From Eubacteriales bacterium (lineage in GTDB: Bacteria > Bacillota_A > Clostridia > Christensenellales > Aristaeellaceae), in NCBI GenBank assembly GCA_028692205.1, contig JAQUXV010000154.1:1-6529 (forward strand): a stretch of DNA of 6,529 nt, read 5' to 3'. This document shows, in pieces, positions 1 to 6,390 of the stretch. Numbering within the stretch: position 1 is the stretch's first letter; every line of letters starts with the position of its first letter. Both the position numbers and the translations under genes were made by a program. Under the pieces are notes generated by a model. It was given only the letters and a program-made list of their open reading frames with translations, searched no databases and had not been told where the DNA came from.

Positions 1-270
1 GGGGTTTCCCGCCCGAGGCCCGCAGCCCGCGCGGCGCTGCACGCGGTACGCTCCTATCGCTGGTCCATGCTGGGGATTTTTCTGGTCAACCTGCTGCTGG
101 CGCTGGGGGTTTATCTGCTGGGGGTTCACGCCATCGCGGATCGCACGGCATGGGATTATGTTCTCTATTTCAGCGGGTTCGTACTCAACCCCATCGCAGC
201 GCTTCTCTGCTTCCGGCTGGCCGCTCCGCCCACCATTTCCGGCAAGCACGCGTTTTTCCGGCGGCTGTGA
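1..270 (+). CDS. C-terminal part of an unidentified membrane protein (5' end outside window)
   Basis: The reading frame is open from the first base and stops with TGA at 268-270. An ATG lies at 67, but no Shine-Dalgarno sequence precedes it and the frame stays open upstream (it reads GVSRPRPAARAALHAVRSYR). I therefore read this as the last ~89 residues of a longer gene rather than a complete small one. Two hydrophobic stretches look like membrane helices: one from about MLGIFLVNLLLALGVYLLGV and one from about YVLYFSGFVLNPIAALLCF. A short basic tail (KHAFFRRL) would lie on the cytoplasmic side under the positive-inside rule. The residues before the first helix are rich in Arg and Ala, as in a cytoplasmic linker. 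No family motif is visible, so the function is unknown. The gene runs in the same direction as the downstream pair but is separated by 274 bases, so co-transcription is uncertain. A stand-alone 67-residue two-helix protein starting at 67 is the alternative. Confidence 0.6.
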   Translation, partial: GVSRPRPAARAALHAVRSYRWSMLGIFLVNLLLALGVYLLGVHAIADRTAWDYVLYFSGFVLNPIAALLCFRLAAPPTISGKHAFFRRL

Positions 271-350
271 TCGCCCTGTGGATTCCGGGCAGGTAAAAAG
301 TCTGTTGAAAGAATCCGCTTCATGTTCATGGGATGCCGGGCTTGCGCGGG

Positions 351-371
351 GCAGGGGTTCGCGCAACCTGC
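351..371 (+). other. Bulged inverted repeat in the leader
   Basis: GCAGG (351-355) followed after a two-base GG bulge by TT pairs with AACCTGC (365-371), giving a 7-bp stem with a CGCGC loop. No T-run follows, so it is not a standard intrinsic terminator. A second arm pair, AACCG (375-379) with CGGTT (391-395), sits just downstream and is followed by TGTTGG. It is a weak candidate terminator for the upstream membrane-protein gene. Short GC-rich inverted repeats also arise by chance in DNA of this composition. Confidence 0.25.
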
Positions 372-378
372 GGGAACC

Positions 379-393
379 GCGGCGCGGCTCCGG
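379..393 (+). repeat. 15-base direct repeat, copy 1
   Basis: GCGGCGCGGCTCCGG occurs here and again, identical, at 438-452, start to start 59 bases. The flanks differ (AACC before and TTTGTT after this copy; ATCT and GTATTT around the other). The copies could be paired protein-binding sites or remnants of a small duplication. This copy lies inside the 375-395 inverted repeat, so it could also affect RNA folding. Confidence 0.5.
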
Positions 394-410
394 TTTGTTG
401 GCTTTCGCGC

Positions 411-427
411 CACCGTTCATCACGGTG
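411..427 (+). other. Short inverted repeat in the leader
   Basis: CACCG (411-415) and CGGTG (423-427) form a perfect 5-bp stem around the loop TTCATCA. The downstream bases (TGCCCAATC) are not T-rich, so a terminator is not supported. It sits between the two copies of the 15-base direct repeat. Function is unknown. Confidence 0.25.
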
Positions 428-437
428 TGCCCAATCT

Positions 438-452
438 GCGGCGCGGCTCCGG
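438..452 (+). repeat. 15-base direct repeat, copy 2
   Basis: Exact second copy of GCGGCGCGGCTCCGG (first at 379-393). It lies 17 bases before the 12-base palindrome at 470-481 and ends 92 bases before the start codon of the tubulin-like gene. Its position fits an upstream regulatory element, but its GC-rich content means chance recurrence cannot be excluded. Confidence 0.5.
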
Positions 453-469
453 GTATTTTTGAAGCCGCA

Positions 470-481
470 CGACTATAGTCG
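470..481. promoter_or_regulatory. Perfect 12-base palindrome, candidate operator
   Basis: CGACTATAGTCG is a perfect two-fold symmetric site 63 bases before the start codon. Its AT-rich centre stands out in a GC-rich leader, which is the usual look of a site for a dimeric transcription regulator. The centre includes TATAGT (474-479), a plausible -10 hexamer, so a bound repressor could block a promoter here. No -35 element is seen at standard spacing (451-456 is GGGTAT). The palindrome directly abuts the strong hairpin at 481-496. Operator and promoter roles are inference. Confidence 0.35.
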
Positions 482-496
482 CCTGCTCCGGCAGGC
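481..496 (+). other. Strong GC hairpin with TCCG loop in the leader
   Basis: GCCTGC (481-486) and GCAGGC (491-496) form a perfect 6-bp stem around the tetraloop TCCG. It begins on the last base of the 12-base palindrome. The bases after it (GCGGCGGGC) are not T-rich, so this is not a standard terminator. If transcription starts upstream, it would be a stable structure in the 5' untranslated region about 48 bases before the start codon, with a possible role in mRNA stability or protein binding. Confidence 0.4.
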
Positions 497-534
497 GCGG
501 CGGGCTTTCCCCCGGCACGTACGTATTCATTTTT

Positions 535-540
535 GGGAGG
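535..540 (+). promoter_or_regulatory. Ribosome binding site that fixes the start of the tubulin-like gene
   Basis: GGGAGG precedes ATG at 545 with four bases between (CGTT). This makes 545 the start rather than the in-frame TTG at 533, which overlaps the site itself and has no upstream Shine-Dalgarno. The protein then begins MSYYVIAIGGTG, which places the first strand and nucleotide loop at the extreme N-terminus as expected for the tubulin/FtsZ fold. Confidence 0.8.
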
Positions 541-544
541 CGTT

Positions 545-2638
545 ATGTCCTACTATGTAATCGCCATTGGCGGCACCGGCAATAAAATACTGGAAGCGCT
601 CGTGTACGCGTGCGCGGTCGACGCGCTCTACACCGTGGACGACGGCGGCAGGCATGTGCCGCTGCCTTCCGTGAACGCGCTGATCGTGGATGTGGACGCG
701 GCCTGCGGCAACACCACCCGCGCCCGGCAGGCCACCGAGCATTACGGGCAGGTGCGCGCCGCCTTCGCCGCTGCCGGCGCGCCGCACCGGGGCTTTCACA
801 CGGCGCTTTCGGTGGAGCGGTGGAACATGAACCTCGCCAAGCGCGCTTCCTCCATCGAGGATATGACGCTCAACCACCGCCGGGACCGTCTGCTGTCCGA
901 CAGCCTTTTCACCCCAACCGAAGCCAACCTGGAATACAGCGAGGGTTTTCGCGGTCACCCCGATCTGGGCGTGCTGTTCTTCGCCGAGTTGCTGGACCAT
1001 TTGGGCGAGCTGGCCGAGCAGGGCCAGCCGGACGAGATGGTGGAAACCCTGAAGCAGATACAGCGGGAGCTGGACGCGGGCGAAACCGTGAAGGTGATGC
1101 TGCTGGGCTCCATTTTCGGCGGCACGGGCGCCAGCGGCATCCCCAGCATTTCGCGCTACCTTCGCAACCGCTTCAGCCGGGATGCCGACCGGTTCATCCT
1201 CTCCTCGGTGCTGATGCTGCCCTATTACGACGTGCCGCCCGCCGCCGTGGACGAGACGCTGGAAATCGTGGTCAAGTCCTCCGCGTTTCTGGATAAGGCG
1301 CGTACCGCCCTGCAGTATTACGGTATGGAAGGGATGATCCGCTCCAGCGAGGCGGATACCCGCGGCCTGTACGATGCGCTGTACCTGCTGGGCCTGCCGC
1401 AGGAAGCGTTTGTAACCACGCGCATTTACTCCACCGGCTCGCAAAGCCAGGAGAACGACGCGCACCTGCTGGAATGGCTGGCCGCGCGCTGTACCGCCAG
1501 GTTTTTCCGCACGGGGTTCCGGGGCGCGGACGCGCACAACATGGACTGCTATTATTATCAATGGCATTCCCACGATGTTTCCTGGGAGTGTTTCGACGAG
1601 GAAGCCGCGCTGTACCGCACCGCGTTCGGCGGGTTCCTCAAGGCGTCGTCGCTATTCTTTGCCGAGTGCTACCCCACGCTCCGCGCCTGCATCCGCAACG
1701 ACGATCCCCGCCTGTCCCGCACGGTGAACTACTGGACGGCGTATTTTCACGGCGCGCGGCGTTTCGGCGCGGCGCAACGGGCCGAGCTGGAAAAGCTGAT
1801 CGATTCGCTGTACCGCCTCATGGCCTTCTACACCAACTGGGTGTGGCAGGTGCTTCGTACGCTGCCGCCCACCCTGCGGCCGGAACGGGAGATCGAAACC
1901 AAGTCGCGGGAGCTGTACGAGGTTTATCACAAGCTGGTGGACGCGCAGGCGGAGTGCCTGCGCTGCGAGGCCGGGCAGATAGAGGGCGACGAGGCGGAAG
2001 GCGCAAAAACCGAATACCGCCAGCTGAAAACACAGCTCAACGAGCTATTGCCGGTCGCGGGCGGATACGCGTTTTTAACCGCCCTGCAAACCGAAAAAAC
2101 CCTGCGCACGCAGCGGGTGGAAGCCCAGCGCACGGCGCTTGAGGAGCTTAGCGAGCACATCGCTTTGATGGAGGGGGAGGACCGGCATTTAACCGACCCC
2201 AAAACCCTCCGGCAGGAGCAGAGCCGCCGCGAGGCCATGGCGCGCGCGCTGGCCGGCATGGAGGACCGCGCCGCGCTGGTGGAGGCGGACATCGTACACG
2301 CGGTGGAAAAGCATGTGGGCGACGTTCCCACCACCCTGCCGGATGACGACGCCTCCCACAACGGGCTTTTCGACCCCGACGCGATCAACGCCATGCACGA
2401 GCTGCTGCTATTGTACGGCACGGGCGCGGAAACGGGCGACGATGGGCAGAAGCTTCGCCGCGCGCTGTGGAACGGCCTTGACCATATCGTGGCCCAACGC
2501 GTGCCCGACCGGGTGGACGCGGCGCGGGCCGTGGCGGGGCTGGGCGGCGGAAACCGCGCGGGCGAGGGCCCGAAGGCCGCGTTTGCGAGCTTTACGGCGG
2601 CGCTGCTCGCGGCGGTGCTGGAGGAGGAGGAAGCATGA
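545..2638 (+). CDS. Tubulin/FtsZ-superfamily-like GTPase with long helical C-terminal region
   Basis: This 697-residue protein carries features of the divergent bacterial tubulin-like family (Pfam Tubulin_2 type). Residues 4-14 (YVIAIGGTGNK) form an N-terminal strand with a glycine nucleotide loop. Residues 46-51 (LIVDVD) resemble the next strand and acidic loop. Residues 185-198 (MLLGSIFGGTGASG) match the tubulin signature GGGTGSG (T4 loop) followed by a helix. Residues 218-229 (ILSSVLMLPYYD) fit the following strand and loop. Residues 304-321 (NDAHLLEWLAARCTARFF) resemble the base-contacting Asn and core helix (T6/H7), and D329 and D334 lie where a catalytic T7 loop would be. Residues ~405-475 and ~485-590 look helical and partly coiled-coil. 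The protein ends in VLEEEEA. No signal peptide or membrane segment is seen, so it should be cytoplasmic. GTP binding is likely; polymerisation and function are inferred. It is much longer than FtsZ (~380 residues), lacks typical FtsZ sequence elsewhere, and is not the division FtsZ. Its stop overlaps the next gene by ATGA. Confidence 0.78.
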   Translation: MSYYVIAIGGTGNKILEALVYACAVDALYTVDDGGRHVPLPSVNALIVDVDAACGNTTRARQATEHYGQVRAAFAAAGAPHRGFHTALSVERWNMNLAKRASSIEDMTLNHRRDRLLSDSLFTPTEANLEYSEGFRGHPDLGVLFFAELLDHLGELAEQGQPDEMVETLKQIQRELDAGETVKVMLLGSIFGGTGASGIPSISRYLRNRFSRDADRFILSSVLMLPYYDVPPAAVDETLEIVVKSSAFLDKARTALQYYGMEGMIRSSEADTRGLYDALYLLGLPQEAFVTTRIYSTGSQSQENDAHLLEWLAARCTARFFRTGFRGADAHNMDCYYYQWHSHDVSWECFDEEAALYRTAFGGFLKASSLFFAECYPTLRACIRNDDPRLSRTVNYWTAYFHGARRFGAAQRAELEKLIDSLYRLMAFYTNWVWQVLRTLPPTLRPEREIETKSRELYEVYHKLVDAQAECLRCEAGQIEGDEAEGAKTEYRQLKTQLNELLPVAGGYAFLTALQTEKTLRTQRVEAQRTALEELSEHIALMEGEDRHLTDPKTLRQEQSRREAMARALAGMEDRAALVEADIVHAVEKHVGDVPTTLPDDDASHNGLFDPDAINAMHELLLLYGTGAETGDDGQKLRRALWNGLDHIVAQRVPDRVDAARAVAGLGGGNRAGEGPKAAFASFTAALLAAVLEEEEA
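2620..2630 (+). promoter_or_regulatory. Internal Shine-Dalgarno site for the ASKHA ATPase gene
   Basis: GGAGGAGGAGG lies just before ATG at 2635, inside the last codons of the tubulin-like gene, where it encodes the Glu run of VLEEEEA. Together with the ATGA overlap it predicts efficient, coupled re-initiation of translation. Confidence 0.8.
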
Positions 2639-5600
2639 AGCGGAAACGGCCGGACCTGCGCAAAGCCGAGCAGGATAAAAAAACATCCTACCTCACCCTG
2701 CTGCCCTCCATGGGCGAGGGGTTCCATACGGGCTACCACGGCCGGGCGGGCGTGGTGAGCGACGGCAACCAGAAGCCCTACGAGTGGCTGGAAAGCTTCG
2801 CCCAAAACATGAACACTTCGGGCGAGGACGTGGGCTACGCCATCCCGGATGTGCTGGCGGGCGAGGCGCAGCTACGCCGCCTGATGCGCCTGCCCCACGA
2901 GGAGGCCATGCGCCATCAGGAAATGGTGGACTGGCGCGCCCTGCTGGCCCTGCTGTTGTTGTGGGACGGGTGGACCAAAGACGGCACCTGGCCCGAACTG
3001 ACCTGCGAGGATATGCTGGCGGGCGCGGGCGGCCCTTTTTTGCAGGGCGTGCGCGCGGCGCTGCCCGCCGACCGCGCGGCCTTCGGCTTGCGGCTTTTTC
3101 TGCTCTCCACGGAGCGGGACGGCGTGCCGGAGCGCAAGCCTCTGGGCATGCTTTCGCCCACAGTGGCCATTTCGCCCGCCGCCAACCCCGGCGATCTTTC
3201 GGCGCTGCTGCCGGAATGCGTGCGCTGGTACAACCGTACGCGCAAACGCTTTGAGGACCCCTGCGCCTTCCTGAACGAGGCCGACCGCGCGCGGCTGCTG
3301 CAGCACCTGCGCTACCTGCAGGCGTTGGGCGAGCGCCCCGAGTTGGGCAGCCCGCTGTACGCCGTGGACGCCAGCTTAAGCGGGCTGATCGACCGCTACA
3401 TCGCCGATCTGCAAACGCCGCGCGTCTCCTGGCGGGAGCGGTTGGAAGCTCGCGACCCGGAAGCGGAAACGGAGCTATACATCCGCGCGCTGGCGGTATA
3501 CGGCCTGCTGGAGCACAGCGCCCTGCCCACACTGACGCGCGAGGATCATCCGCTGTCCTTCTCCGTGCTTAATAAAAACACGCTGCTCAAATGGCTGGTG
3601 CCCGAAAACGCGTCCGTCGCCGACGAGTTCGCCGGGATGGGCGTAACCACCTACGCGTTTGAGGGCAAGCCCTTCGCCATCGCGTCCCCGCGCTACCTGC
3701 TGGAGCCGGTGAACACCCCCGAGGAACTGGCTACCCTTCGCCGCCTGTGGGCGGAGATTTCACTTCCGCTGCAGTTTGACGGGGACTGGAACCGTTTTGT
3801 CGCCAAACGTTTTCTGGAAATGGCCAACCACCTCACCGGCTTTTCCGGCGCGGACAGCCGCGCCAGCCGCCGGGTGATCGAGCTGCTGCGCCGGTGGAGC
3901 GGCAAGCTTTCCGCTTTTCACGATTCAGGCGAACGCGCGCTTGCGCTGCAACTGCCGCTGCGGGATCCGCCCGCAACGCTCGCGGGCCTTGTGGAAGAAC
4001 TGGTAGGCCTTGCCGATCTGGATACGCTGAACGGCGCTTTTTCGGATTGCCTGCTCCTGTGCGAAGGGAGCGCGCCGTTCGGCGACCCGGTGCTTACCAA
4101 GCGCTGCGCCGTACGCGGCGCGGAAGGGCTGTACGCCGTGCCGCCCATCGGCCCGGCGCTCGCCCTGTGGCTGGTAAACGAAACCGGGCCGGACACGGAC
4201 GGCCGTCCGGCGCTGCCCGCGGACGCGTTTTCCTTTGAAGCCTTCGAAGAGGACTCGGGCCGGAAGATTCGCGCCCGGCTGCGGCTGACCCGCGAGGTGC
4301 GGGCGCAGAGCGCCGCCTCCCGAAACCGGATCGACCTGACCTGCGAATATACCGTTGGCAAGGCGTACGAGCGCGGCGCGGCGATTACCGTTTCCGCCGA
4401 CACGCTGCCCACCGTGCGCTGCTGGCCCGCGGCGCGGCTGGCCCCCGGCCAGTGGACGGCCTACTACGTGCTGGCCCAGCAGCCGGGCATGTTCGATGTG
4501 CTGGTTCCCGCGCAAACCGGCTGGGAAGCGGGCGCTCCCCGCAGCGCGGCGATAACCGACGAGCACGGCGCAAAGGCGGAGCACCGCTGGCAGACTGCGC
4601 GGCTGACACGCTGGCCCCTGTATGTGGCGCTGATGCGCGGCAAGCTGAGCCTCGGCGCGCTGCCCAACCACGAAATTCCCCTGCTGCTCAAGCGGGAAAG
4701 CCCGGCCGCCGTCGCCATTGACTTTGGCTCCAACGCCACCACGGTGATGATGCGGCAGGGCGAGCAGCTGCATCCTGCGGCGCTGCCGCCGGAGCTGCTG
4801 AAAACCCTGCTGCGCGCCCGCGAAAGCGACGATTCCCTGCTGGCGGACGAGCTGTTGCCCTACCGGTGCTTTGTGGACGAGCAGCGCCCCTCCACCTTTG
4901 TAAGCGTGATGGATATGTTCGGCAGCGACGAGCAAAAATGGGTTTCGCCTTTGCTGGACGGACATATTTACTTTGCGCCGGGCTTAAGCGAGCTGCTGCG
5001 GAAGGATCCCAACTCGCTGTATTACGATCTGAAATGGAGCGAGGAGCCCTATGTGGTGCGCTGCCTGCGGCTGTTCTTGAAACAGACGATGCTGATGGCC
5101 TCGCTGGTGGCCAGGCTGGCGGGTTCGCCCTCCATCAGCTGGCGCGTGTCCATGCCCAACGCCATGCCCCTGTACCGGCAGGAAGCCTATCTGGAAATGG
5201 TGCGCGCGCTGGCCAAAGAGGTCGCCGCCGATACGGGCATGCCGCTCAACCCGTCTGTGCCCGCTGTGCTGTTTGCAAGAGAGAACCTTTGCGACGGTCT
5301 CTTTTTCCTCCACCGCAACGAAGTGAACGCCCGCAACGGTTTTTTGACCATGGATGTGGGCGGCGGCACCACCGACCTGAGCGTGTGGCTGGGCGGCGAG
5401 CCGGAGCCCGCGGCCGAAGCCTCGCTGCTGCTGGGCTGCCGCCAGATTTTGTTCGATTCACTTTCCGCGCGCAGGCGCGCCGAGTTCGAGGCCGATTTCG
5501 CCACCGCGGAAAGCAGCCTGCGCGCGCTGGTCGGCGAGTTGTCGCGCGCGTTTGCCGAGAGTCTGCAATCCCTGCGGGCCCGGCAGAAGAACGTTTTCCT

Positions 5601-6276
5601 GCTGGACGCTTTTTTTGCCCGCTACGGCGACGGCGTAGCCGACATGATGGCCGCCGCGCGCGGCGAAGGGCGTGTGAGCCTGCTGGAAAGCCTGCTGTTG
5701 CTGAACTTCGGTTTTCTGTTCCGCCTGTGCGGCGAGCTGCTGGACCGTTGCGGCAGGGATGCCGGTACGCGGCCCCTCCTAAGCCCCCGCATGGAAATTT
5801 GCATTGCGGGCAACGGCGGCCAGTTTTTGAAGGTGTTCGATCGCAGCGCCCTCTCCAAGCTGCTGAAGCTGGCGCTTTCCGGCCTTGCCAAAGACAACCC
5901 CGTGCAGGAGCTGGTGCTGGTGCAAAGCCGCCACCCCAAGCAGGAGGTCGCCCGCGGGTTGCTGGCCGACGAGACGCGCCTGCGCAGCAGCGTACAGGGC
6001 AACGGCGGCGTCCCGTCGGGGGCCTCCGCCGCGCCGGATGAACAACCTTCGCTTTTGAAGCATTATCTGACCGCGTTTTATTCCGCCTTCCCGCAGGCAG
6101 GTGAAAAGCTGCTGGGCCGTGCCTTTGAGCGGAACCCGAATCCGCACAACATCCGCCTGCGCGCCTCCGCTGAAGCCGAGCTGGAAACGGTGCTGGACAA
6201 CGAGCTGGCATCGGGCGACGGCTTCGCCGCCTATGTGCGCGCCTTCGCCGCCATGAAGCGTCTGTGGGAGATTTAA
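2635..6276 (+). CDS. Giant protein with C-terminal actin/Hsp70-type (ASKHA) ATPase domain
   Basis: This 1213-residue protein has an ATPase core in its last ~520 residues. Residues 691-704 (AAVAIDFGSNATTV) are the phosphate-1 loop with D696. Residues 836-842 (WRVSMPN) match the core strand before the Hsp70 helix. Residues 878-885 (VLFARENL) resemble the region preceding phosphate-2. Residues 905-917 (TMDVGGGTTDLSV) are a near-perfect phosphate-2 loop with D907 and D914. Residues 1053-1063 (MEICIAGNGGQ) are the adenosine loop. This order is diagnostic of actin/Hsp70/FtsA/ParM relatives. Residues 1-690 show no motif I recognise: a Lys/Arg-rich start, a mostly helical stretch to ~460, then a strand-rich stretch at ~535-640 with Trp/Tyr-rich LAPGQWTAYYVLAQ. 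A short hydrophobic run at 102-110 is too short for a membrane helix, and no signal peptide is seen, so a cytoplasmic location is likely. It lacks the Hsp70 substrate-binding domain, and typical DnaK is ~610-640 residues. It may act on or with the tubulin-like protein; the exact role is unknown. A divergent SrfB-like family member is an alternative I cannot test. Confidence 0.85.
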   Translation: MKRKRPDLRKAEQDKKTSYLTLLPSMGEGFHTGYHGRAGVVSDGNQKPYEWLESFAQNMNTSGEDVGYAIPDVLAGEAQLRRLMRLPHEEAMRHQEMVDWRALLALLLLWDGWTKDGTWPELTCEDMLAGAGGPFLQGVRAALPADRAAFGLRLFLLSTERDGVPERKPLGMLSPTVAISPAANPGDLSALLPECVRWYNRTRKRFEDPCAFLNEADRARLLQHLRYLQALGERPELGSPLYAVDASLSGLIDRYIADLQTPRVSWRERLEARDPEAETELYIRALAVYGLLEHSALPTLTREDHPLSFSVLNKNTLLKWLVPENASVADEFAGMGVTTYAFEGKPFAIASPRYLLEPVNTPEELATLRRLWAEISLPLQFDGDWNRFVAKRFLEMANHLTGFSGADSRASRRVIELLRRWSGKLSAFHDSGERALALQLPLRDPPATLAGLVEELVGLADLDTLNGAFSDCLLLCEGSAPFGDPVLTKRCAVRGAEGLYAVPPIGPALALWLVNETGPDTDGRPALPADAFSFEAFEEDSGRKIRARLRLTREVRAQSAASRNRIDLTCEYTVGKAYERGAAITVSADTLPTVRCWPAARLAPGQWTAYYVLAQQPGMFDVLVPAQTGWEAGAPRSAAITDEHGAKAEHRWQTARLTRWPLYVALMRGKLSLGALPNHEIPLLLKRESPAAVAIDFGSNATTVMMRQGEQLHPAALPPELLKTLLRARESDDSLLADELLPYRCFVDEQRPSTFVSVMDMFGSDEQKWVSPLLDGHIYFAPGLSELLRKDPNSLYYDLKWSEEPYVVRCLRLFLKQTMLMASLVARLAGSPSISWRVSMPNAMPLYRQEAYLEMVRALAKEVAADTGMPLNPSVPAVLFARENLCDGLFFLHRNEVNARNGFLTMDVGGGTTDLSVWLGGEPEPAAEASLLLGCRQILFDSLSARRRAEFEADFATAESSLRALVGELSRAFAESLQSLRARQKNVFLLDAFFARYGDGVADMMAAARGEGRVSLLESLLLLNFGFLFRLCGELLDRCGRDAGTRPLLSPRMEICIAGNGGQFLKVFDRSALSKLLKLALSGLAKDNPVQELVLVQSRHPKQEVARGLLADETRLRSSVQGNGGVPSGASAAPDEQPSLLKHYLTAFYSAFPQAGEKLLGRAFERNPNPHNIRLRASAEAELETVLDNELASGDGFAAYVRAFAAMKRLWEI

Positions 6277-6281
6277 TCGGT

Positions 6282-6331
6282 AAGCGACCAGCCTGTGCTG
6301 ACGACCTATCAGGGCCGGATTTGGGTCGCTT
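6282..6331 (+). terminator. Imperfect stem-loop after the operon, possible 3' end structure
   Basis: AAGCGACC (6282-6289) and GGTCGCTT (6324-6331) are perfect 8-bp arms. Inside, GCC (6291-6293) can pair with GGC (6313-6315), and CTGA (6298-6301) with TCAG (6309-6312), giving a long branched or bulged hairpin. It begins six bases after the stop codon of the ATPase gene. No T-run follows (CCAACCTCG), so it is not a classical intrinsic terminator. It could be a factor-dependent end or a 3' mRNA-protecting structure. Confidence 0.35.
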
Positions 6332-6373
6332 CCAACCTCGACATTGCTTGAACAAACGAATAATCTGCTCTTT

Positions 6374-6390
6374 GAATGCTGTAAGCATTC
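6374..6390. other. Perfect 7-bp hairpin at the start of the tandem repeat
   Basis: GAATGCT (6374-6380), loop GTA, AGCATTC (6384-6390), followed by TTTGT. The stem is moderately AT-rich and the T-run is interrupted, so it is only a weak terminator candidate. In the second repeat copy the matching place (6459-6475) has lost this stem; a different small pairing, ACGC (6457-6460) with GCGT (6470-6473), is possible instead. Confidence 0.4.

Larger units (their letters stand above)
271..544 (+). other. Non-coding leader between the membrane-protein gene and the tubulin-like gene
   Basis: No convincing gene lies in this stretch. The short open frames on both strands lack ribosome binding sites and read as Arg/Ala/Pro/Cys-rich translations typical of GC-rich non-coding DNA. 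It holds several inverted repeats (351-371, 375-395, 411-427, 481-496), a 15-base direct repeat and a perfect palindrome, listed separately. No good sigma-70 promoter pair was found: TTGAAA at 305-310 has no -10 at proper spacing, and TATAGT at 474-479 has no -35 match 17 bases upstream. The length and structure suggest a regulated 5' leader for the downstream operon. That is inference. Confidence 0.5.

Noticed and set aside
333..560. Small + strand open frame in the leader
   Set aside because: No Shine-Dalgarno sequence, Cys/Arg-rich translation, and it overlaps the start of the tubulin-like gene and the leader hairpins.
527..1573. 348-codon open frame on the - strand opposite the tubulin-like gene
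   Set aside because: Antisense shadow in GC-rich coding DNA: His/Gln/Arg/Gly-rich composition, no recognisable motif, no ribosome binding site. The + strand frame has clear nucleotide-binding motifs.
545..2638. Cell-division gene ftsZ
   Set aside because: The protein is nearly twice the length of FtsZ, has only superfamily-level loop motifs, a long helical C-terminal half, and no FtsZ-type C-terminal peptide.
3925..4965. 346-codon open frame on the - strand
   Set aside because: Low-complexity Gly/Arg/Gln/His composition and complete overlap with the well-supported ATPase gene.
2635..6276. dnaK chaperone gene
   Set aside because: The ATPase domain is at the C-terminus rather than the N-terminus, no substrate-binding domain follows it, and the protein is about twice DnaK length.
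6326..6373. A third, degenerate repeat copy before copy A
   Set aside because: Only short similarity is visible (GCTTGAACA versus CCTTGAAACA); the rest does not align by eye.
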